Shown piece after piece: positions 59,308 to 64,000 of a stretch of 64,000 bases of DNA. Made by a program: the position numbers and the translations under genes. Origin of the DNA: Rhodovulum sp. P5 (GTDB taxonomy: Bacteria > Pseudomonadota > Alphaproteobacteria > Rhodobacterales > Rhodobacteraceae). Under the pieces are notes generated by a model. It did not search any database, was not told where the DNA came from, and was given only the letters and a program-made list of their open reading frames with translations. The stretch spans positions 1,881,501 to 1,945,500 of the forward strand of contig NZ_CP015039.1 of the NCBI RefSeq assembly GCF_002079305.1, written 5' to 3'. Numbering within the stretch: the first letter of the stretch is position 1; every line of letters begins with the position of its first letter.

Positions 59308-60052
59308 CGGCCACCTCCGCTTCGCCGTGATCGTGGTCGCATCCGTCATGCCCATGGTCGTGTTCATGCCGGTACAGCGCCATGGTCCCGTGGGTGCCAT
59401 GGCCGAACAGCGCCCGGTATTCGGGCGCCGCGGTCACCACATGGGGCTGGCCTTCGCAGCAGACATGCCCGTTGAGGCAGACCACGCGGTCCGACGCGCT
59501 CATCACCACATGCAGGTCGTGGCTGACCATCAGGATGGCGGCCCCGGTTTCCTGCCGCACATCCGCGATCAACTGGTAAAACGCAGCGGTGCCGGGCTGG
59601 TCCAGCCCTTGTGTCGCCTCGTCAAGGATCAGAAGATCCGGGTCCGACAGCAGCGCGCGGGCCAGAAGCACACGCTGGAACTGCCCGCCGGACAGCGCCG
59701 TCATCTGCCGGTCTTCCAGCCCATCTGCACCGACATGGGCCAGCATCGCCCTGACATCCGCGAATGACCGCCGGTCGGGCAAAGACAGGAACCGCCGCAC
59801 CGTCAGCGGCATGCGGTCATCCACGGCCAGTTTCTGCGGGACATAGCCGATGCGCAGCCCGGCGCGGCGCGTGATCTGCCCCGCCGCGGGCCGAACAACC
59901 CCCAAAAGCGCCCGGACGAGCGAGGATTTCCCCGACCCGTTCGGCCCGATCACCGTCACGATTTCCCCGCTGTCGATGGTGAAATCCAGTTTGCGCAGGG
60001 CCACCACACCGCCATAGCGGATCTCCAGCCCGCGCGCCGCGACCAGCGTCAT
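59297..60052 (-). CDS. znuC: Zinc ABC transporter ATP-binding protein with a His-rich tail
   Basis: This 251-residue ATPase has Walker A GPNGSGKSSLVRALLG, signature LSGGQFQRVLLARALL and Walker B DLLILDEATQGLD. The last 25 residues hold many His and Asp residues (HEHDHGHDGCDHDHGE), a metal-binding tail seen in several ZnuC proteins. The start overlaps the zur stop. Confidence 0.95.
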   Translation of the reverse strand: MTLVAARGLEIRYGGVVALRKLDFTIDSGEIVTVIGPNGSGKSSLVRALLGVVRPAAGQITRRAGLRIGYVPQKLAVDDRMPLTVRRFLSLPDRRSFADVRAMLAHVGADGLEDRQMTALSGGQFQRVLLARALLSDPDLLILDEATQGLDQPGTAAFYQLIADVRQETGAAILMVSHDLHVVMSASDRVVCLNGHVCCEGQPHVVTAAPEYRALFGHGTHGTMALYRHEHDHGHDGCDHDHGEAEVADAG

Positions 60053-60537
60053 AGCCCGGCCTCGCGGCAGATCGGGCAAAGGCCGACGGCCTCCACATTC
60101 ATGCGGTCTACCCGGAAATCCATGCCCGCTGCGGCCTGCTCCAGCGCGCTTGCCACGTCGGCCCCGGGGGCTTCGGCCACGGCCCCGCAGCTATCGCAGA
60201 TCAGGAAGATCGGCACATGCGCCTTGCCCGGATACATGCAGGCAGTAAAAGCGTTCAGGCGCCGTACCCGATGGGCCAACCCGTGGTCGACCAGGAAATC
60301 GAGCGCGCGATAGGCCACGGGTGGCTGCCGCGCGAACCCGTCCTCGGCCAGACGGTCCAGCACGTCATAGGCGCCAAGCGCCCGATGCGCCTCCAGCAAG
60401 ATCTCAAGCGTGCGGCGGCGAACCGGCGTCAGCCGCAGGCCGCGTTCGCGGGCCAGTTCCTCGGCCCGGGCAAGCGATGCCGCGCGGCAGCGGGCGTGGT
60501 CATGGGCCGAAAAGGCGGGGGCGGGTTCGGAAGTCAT
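60049..60537 (-). CDS. zur: Zur, zinc uptake repressor (Fur family)
   Basis: This 162-residue Fur-family repressor has a winged helix (RLTPVRRRTLEILLEAHRAL and PPVAYRALDFLVDHGL) and a C-terminal dimerisation domain with structural-zinc cysteine pairs CDSC and CPIC. It is cotranscribed with znuC and znuB and stands opposite znuA, with a perfect Zur palindrome between. Context marks it as Zur rather than Fur. Confidence 0.95.
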   Translation of the reverse strand: MTSEPAPAFSAHDHARCRAASLARAEELARERGLRLTPVRRRTLEILLEAHRALGAYDVLDRLAEDGFARQPPVAYRALDFLVDHGLAHRVRRLNAFTACMYPGKAHVPIFLICDSCGAVAEAPGADVASALEQAAAGMDFRVDRMNVEAVGLCPICREAGL

Positions 60538-60553
60538 CGTCTTCCCCTTGACT

Positions 60554-60568
60554 TGTTATCTTATAACA
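60554..60568. promoter_or_regulatory. Zur box between zur and znuA
   Basis: TGTTAT-CTT-ATAACA is a perfect palindrome matching the GTTAT-N3-ATAAC core of alphaproteobacterial Zur sites. It is centred in the 79-base divergent gap, so one site can control both zur-znuCB and znuA. Confidence 0.9.
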
Positions 60569-60616
60569 TATTCATTCCCGGCATCCCGATGCAACCGCCT
60601 TTTGACGGAGAACCCC

Positions 60617-61567
60617 ATGACAATCCTGCGCGCCTTCGCCCTCTCCCTGCTGGCCTCGCCTGCCCTAGCCGCCCCGCCCGCCGTGATGACCGACATTCCG
60701 CCGGTGCATGCGCTGGCCGCGGCGGTCATGGGCGATCTGGCCACGCCGGGCATTCTTCTGGACCAGGGCGCCGACCCGCATCATTTCCAGTTGAAACCCT
60801 CGCAAGCCCGCGCCCTGTCGGAGGCCGATCTGGTGTTCTGGATCGGCCCGGAACTGACGCCGTGGCTGGAACGCGCGATCCAGGGCGTCGGTCTGTCCGG
60901 CGAAAGCGTCGAACTGATCGAGACGGCGGGCACCCATCGGCGCATGTTCGACGAAGAGGATGCCCACACCCACGAAACCCACGACGATGCCCCTGCCGAC
61001 ATGGCCAAAGACGGCGACGATCACGACCACATGCATGAAGGGATCGATCCCCATGCCTGGCTCGATCCCGCAAACGCGCGGCACTGGGTCGACCGGATCG
61101 CCGGGGCGCTGGAGGTTGCCGACCCGGAAAACGCCGAAACCTATCGCGCCAACGCCGCCGCCGCCGCCGAAAGCATCGCCGCGACGGAAACCGAGGTTCG
61201 GCATATCCTCGACGGCGTCGGCGATGCGCCTATTGTCGTGTTCCATAACGCCTATGCCTATTTCGCCGATCATTTCGGCCTGAACGTCGCGGGGGCCATC
61301 GCGCTGGGCGATGCTGCGGATCCGGGGGCCGCGCGGATGAAAGCGTTGCGCGCCGAGTTGAAGCACGACCACGCGGTCTGCCTGTTTCCCGAGGCTCAGC
61401 ACGACCCCGCGCTTGTCGCCTCCATCGTCGAGGGCACGGGCGTGCGCGTCGGGCGGGAACTCGACCCGTCTGGGTCAACGCTGACCTACGGGCCCGATCT
61501 TTATGACGCCCTGCTGACCGGCCTTGCGCAAACGATTGCCGACTGCGTCAGCGCCGCCCGCAGCTAG
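60617..61567 (+). CDS. znuA: Zinc ABC transporter substrate-binding protein
   Basis: This 316-residue periplasmic protein has a signal peptide (MTILRAFALSLLASPALA) and the metal ligands of cluster A-I binding proteins: ADPHHFQLKPSQARAL, a second His in IDPHAWLDPANARHW and VFHNAYAYFADHFGLN. A His/Asp-rich loop at about residues 115-140 (DAHTHETHDD, DDHDHMHEG) marks it as a zinc type. It is opposite zur. Confidence 0.96.
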   Translation: MTILRAFALSLLASPALAAPPAVMTDIPPVHALAAAVMGDLATPGILLDQGADPHHFQLKPSQARALSEADLVFWIGPELTPWLERAIQGVGLSGESVELIETAGTHRRMFDEEDAHTHETHDDAPADMAKDGDDHDHMHEGIDPHAWLDPANARHWVDRIAGALEVADPENAETYRANAAAAAESIAATETEVRHILDGVGDAPIVVFHNAYAYFADHFGLNVAGAIALGDAADPGAARMKALRAELKHDHAVCLFPEAQHDPALVASIVEGTGVRVGRELDPSGSTLTYGPDLYDALLTGLAQTIADCVSAARS

Positions 61568-61571
61568 GGCC

Positions 61572-62510
61572 TCACTCACCAACGGCCGGGCCGGGCAAGG
61601 GCCCCGACCCGGCCTCGACCGCGGCCTGCCCATTGGCGACGAGGTGATCCATGAACGCCTCTGCCACCACGGACAGGTGCTTGCCGCGGGGATAGGCCAC
61701 CTGCCACTGGCGCAGAAGCGGGAAGCCCGCAACATCCAGCGTCTTCAGCACGCCCAACTGCCCCTCCAGTGCAAGCGTATCGCGGGACAGCGCCGCAAGC
61801 CCCAACCCGCCGATCACCGCCTGTTTGATCGCCTCGTTCGACCCCAGTTCCATCCGCATCGGAAGGGACAGCCCGCGCGCCTTGAAAAAGCGTTCCGCCG
61901 CCAGCCGCGTGCCCGACCCCGGCTCTCGCAGGATGAAGGGTTCGCGGGCGACGCGTTCGGGGGGAATGTTGCGCTCGCCCACCAGCGGATGGTCATGGCG
62001 GGCCAGGATCACCAGCGGATTGTCGGCAATGACCGTCGCCACGACATCCAGCCCACCGGGCACGGTGCCCAGGATACAAAGGTCATCCTCGTTCTGTGAA
62101 AGCCGTTCCAGAACGGTCTGGCGGTTGGTGACCATCAGCGCCACCTCGATCCCCGGATTGGCGTCGCAGAAGCTTCCCAGCAGCCGGGGCAGGAAATACT
62201 GCGCGGTCGACACGATGGCGATTCGCAGCTTGCCCTGCCTCAGCCCCTTCATGTCGGCCAGGCGCATATGCATCCGCTCCACCGCGTCCAGCGCCTCTCG
62301 CGCGCCGTCCACCGTGACCTTGCCCGCCTCGGTCAGGAACATCCGCTTGCCGATCCGTTCGAACAGGGGATGACCCAGCCGTTCCTCCAGCTGCTTGACC
62401 TGCGAAAACACCGCGGGTTGCGTCAGGTGCAATTCCTCGGCCGCACGGGTGTAGCTTTCGTGGCGCGCCACGGAAAGGAAGACGCGAAGCTGGCGGAGAC
62501 TGGCCGGCAT
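61572..62510 (-). CDS. cbbR: CbbR, LysR-type activator of Calvin-cycle genes
   Basis: This 312-residue LysR regulator has the N-terminal winged helix YTRAAEELHLTQPAVFSQVK and an effector domain with PLVILARHDHPLVGER. It is divergent from cbbL, the classical place of cbbR. CbbR proteins bind T-N11-A sequences in the shared gap and sense metabolites such as RuBP or NADPH. It abuts the 3' end of znuA, but that is convergent and unrelated. Confidence 0.93.
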   Translation of the reverse strand: MPASLRQLRVFLSVARHESYTRAAEELHLTQPAVFSQVKQLEERLGHPLFERIGKRMFLTEAGKVTVDGAREALDAVERMHMRLADMKGLRQGKLRIAIVSTAQYFLPRLLGSFCDANPGIEVALMVTNRQTVLERLSQNEDDLCILGTVPGGLDVVATVIADNPLVILARHDHPLVGERNIPPERVAREPFILREPGSGTRLAAERFFKARGLSLPMRMELGSNEAIKQAVIGGLGLAALSRDTLALEGQLGVLKTLDVAGFPLLRQWQVAYPRGKHLSVVAEAFMDHLVANGQAAVEAGSGPLPGPAVGE

Positions 62511-62633
62511 GAATAACCTATTACCTATTCTTCCGATAAAAACTATTCAGTTTTGTATATGACATCAAGCGGCCATAGTCCTCCCGACTCGAGTGATCGA
62601 GGCAACGACAGCATCAACCGCGGAGGAGGACAG
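62511..62633. promoter_or_regulatory. cbbR-cbbL divergent control region
   Basis: This 123-base gap is A/T-rich from 62511 to 62570, unlike the surrounding DNA, and repeats CCTATT at 62518 and 62525 with a related CTATTC further on. It should carry CbbR sites and the cbbL promoter. The exact operator cannot be placed from sequence alone. A GGAGGA precedes the cbbL ATG. Confidence 0.5.
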
Positions 62634-64000
62634 ATGTCTGCCAAGAAATATGATGCCGGTGTGAAGGAATACCGGTCCACCTACTGGGAACCCGAATACT
62701 CCATCAAGGAGAGCGACGTTCTAGCCGTGTTCAAGGTGATCCCGCAGCCGGGCGTGTCGCGCGAAGAAGCCGCTGCCGCCGTGGCCGCCGAAAGCTCCAC
62801 CGGGACGTGGACGACGGTGTGGACCGACCTTCTGACCGATCTGGACTACTACAAGGGCCGGGCCTACGCGATCGAGGACGTGCCGGGGTCTGACGATGCC
62901 TTCTACGCCTTCATCGCCTACCCGATGGACCTGTTCGAGGAAGGCTCGGTCGTCAACGTCTTCACCTCGATCGTTGGCAACGTGTTCGGCTTCAAGGCCG
63001 TCCGCTCGCTGCGTCTGGAAGATGTCCGCTTCCCGCTGTGGTTCGTGACCTCGTGCTTTGGCCCGCCGCACGGCATCAATGTCGAACGCGACAAGATGGA
63101 CAAGTACGGCCGTCCGCTTTTGGGCTGCACCATCAAGCCGAAGCTGGGCCTGTCGGCAAAGAACTACGGCCGGGCAGTGTACGAGGTGCTGCGCGGCGGT
63201 CTCGACTTCTCGAAAGACGACGAGAACGTCAACTCGCAGCCCTTCATGCGCTGGCGCGACCGCTTCCTGTTCTGCCAGGAGGCCATCGAGAAATCCGAGG
63301 CCGAAACTGGCGAGCGCAAGGGTCACTACATGAACGTGACCGCGCCCACCATGGAAGAGGTCTACAAGCGCGCCGAATTCGCGAAAGAGATCGGCACCCC
63401 GATCATCATGTCGGACTACCTGACGCTGGGCTGGGCGGCGCATAACTCGCTGTCGAAATGGTGCCGCGACAATGGCCTGCTGCTGCACGTTCACCGCGCC
63501 ATGCACGCCGTGATGGACCGCAACCCCAACCACGGCATCAACTTCCGCGTTCTGGCGAAACTGCTGCGCCTGCTGGGCGGCGACCACCTGCATTCGGGCA
63601 CGGTTGTCGGCAAGCTGGAAGGCGACCGCGCCGCGACGCTGGGCTGGATCGACCTGCTGCGCGACCGCTATGTCAAGGAAGACCGCGACCGCGGGATCTT
63701 CTTCGACCAGGACTGGGGCGCGATGCCGGGCGTCTTCCCGGTGGCCTCGGGCGGCATCCATGTCTGGCACATGCCGGCGCTGGTCTCGATCTTCGGCAAC
63801 GACTCGGTGCTGCAATTCGGCGGCGGTACGCTGGGCCACCCGTGGGGCAACGCGGCGGGCGCCGCTGCCAACCGTGTGGCGCTGGAGGCCTGCGTGCAGG
63901 CCCGCAACGAGGGCCGCGAACTGGAAAAGGAAGGCAAGGAAATCCTCACCGCTGCCGCCCAGCACTCCCCCGAACTCAAGATCGCCATGGAGACCTGGAA
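62634..64000 (+). CDS. cbbL: RuBisCO large subunit, form IA (partial, runs off the window)
   Basis: The first 455 residues of a form I RuBisCO large subunit are present; about 18 remain outside. Key sites are visible: E53 in [23 protein letters not shown], the carbamylated K194 in [25 protein letters not shown] and loop 6 K327 in [12 protein letters not shown]. The sequence is of the green-like IA type ([17 protein letters not shown]), as in R. capsulatus, rather than the red-like IC type of R. sphaeroides. The stretch [12 protein letters not shown] departs from the usual MHDYxTGGF. It is divergent from cbbR. Confidence 0.97.
   Translation, partial: MSAKKYDAGVKEYRSTYWEPEYSIKESDVLAVFKVIPQPGVSREEAAAAVAAESSTGTWTTVWTDLLTDLDYYKGRAYAIEDVPGSDDAFYAFIAYPMDLFEEGSVVNVFTSIVGNVFGFKAVRSLRLEDVRFPLWFVTSCFGPPHGINVERDKMDKYGRPLLGCTIKPKLGLSAKNYGRAVYEVLRGGLDFSKDDENVNSQPFMRWRDRFLFCQEAIEKSEAETGERKGHYMNVTAPTMEEVYKRAEFAKEIGTPIIMSDYLTLGWAAHNSLSKWCRDNGLLLHVHRAMHAVMDRNPNHGINFRVLAKLLRLLGGDHLHSGTVVGKLEGDRAATLGWIDLLRDRYVKEDRDRGIFFDQDWGAMPGVFPVASGGIHVWHMPALVSIFGNDSVLQFGGGTLGHPWGNAAGAAANRVALEACVQARNEGRELEKEGKEILTAAAQHSPELKIAMETW

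Overview
The window is about 64 kb of GC-rich DNA from a purple phototrophic alphaproteobacterium. The family is very probably Rhodobacteraceae/Paracoccaceae (Rhodobacter/Rhodovulum-like). The grounds are a photosynthesis gene cluster in the order bchFNBHLM-lhaA-puhABC, a ppaA(aerR)-ppsR pair, a nif accessory cluster that includes rpoN, and a CbbR-linked form IA RuBisCO. The genus cannot be fixed from the sequence alone. No rRNA, tRNA, insertion sequence, phage gene or CRISPR array was seen. Layout: (1) 1-18308, photosynthesis. The minus-strand operon bchF-N-B-H-L-M-lhaA-puhA-B-C makes bacteriochlorophyllide a and assembles the reaction centre. It diverges from plus-strand ppaA, ppsR, bchG, a PucC-family transporter, bchP and idi. 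The 296-bp divergent gap carries two perfect TGT-N12-ACA PpsR palindromes. bchM carries an apparent one-base frameshift near its 3' end. bchE and bchJ, which some relatives have between ppsR and bchG, are not there. (2) 18309-25740, accessory genes: a Nudix hydrolase, a DUF808 membrane protein, an arsenate operon (ArsR-ArsC fusion, GAPDH, ArsJ), a nitrilase-family amidase, a second PpaA/AerR-like B12-binding regulator behind an FNR-type box, and an HdeD-like membrane protein. (3) 26078-29181, a FabI-type reductase followed by a DUF3141 alpha/beta hydrolase with a PHA-synthase-like Cys box. (4) 29252-38235, nitrogen fixation on the minus strand in two sigma54-type units: nifE-N-X-DUF269-small helical protein-fdxB, and iscA-nifU-nifV-nifW-fixX-rpoN. 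nifHDK, nifB, nifS and nifA are not in the window. (5) 38484-42087, a DUF1810 gene, a GH13 sugar phosphorylase and a glycerate 2-kinase; the last two together suggest glucosylglycerate breakdown. (6) 42140-49167, nsrR and the cytochrome bd genes cydD-C-A-B-X, with an NsrR-like palindrome and an FNR box before cydA. (7) 49256-53441, haem genes hemF, hemE and hemC with a PRC-barrel protein. (8) 53481-58442, an MgtE-type transporter, a GDSL esterase and an ABC transporter of the YbbAP type. (9) 58522-61567, zur-znuC-znuB divergent from znuA across a Zur box. (10) 61572-64000, cbbR divergent from cbbL, which runs off the window. Taken together the genes support anoxygenic phototrophy, N2 fixation, Calvin-cycle CO2 fixation and high-affinity microaerobic respiration, with several oxygen, NO and zinc switches visible as operator sequences. 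Most genes are recognisable families. The observations most worth checking are the bchM frameshift, the scaffold-cysteine-free NifU, the internal ribosome site in the arsR-arsC fusion, the FNR-linked AerR paralogue, and a plus-facing sigma54-like element pointing into a gene-free stretch.
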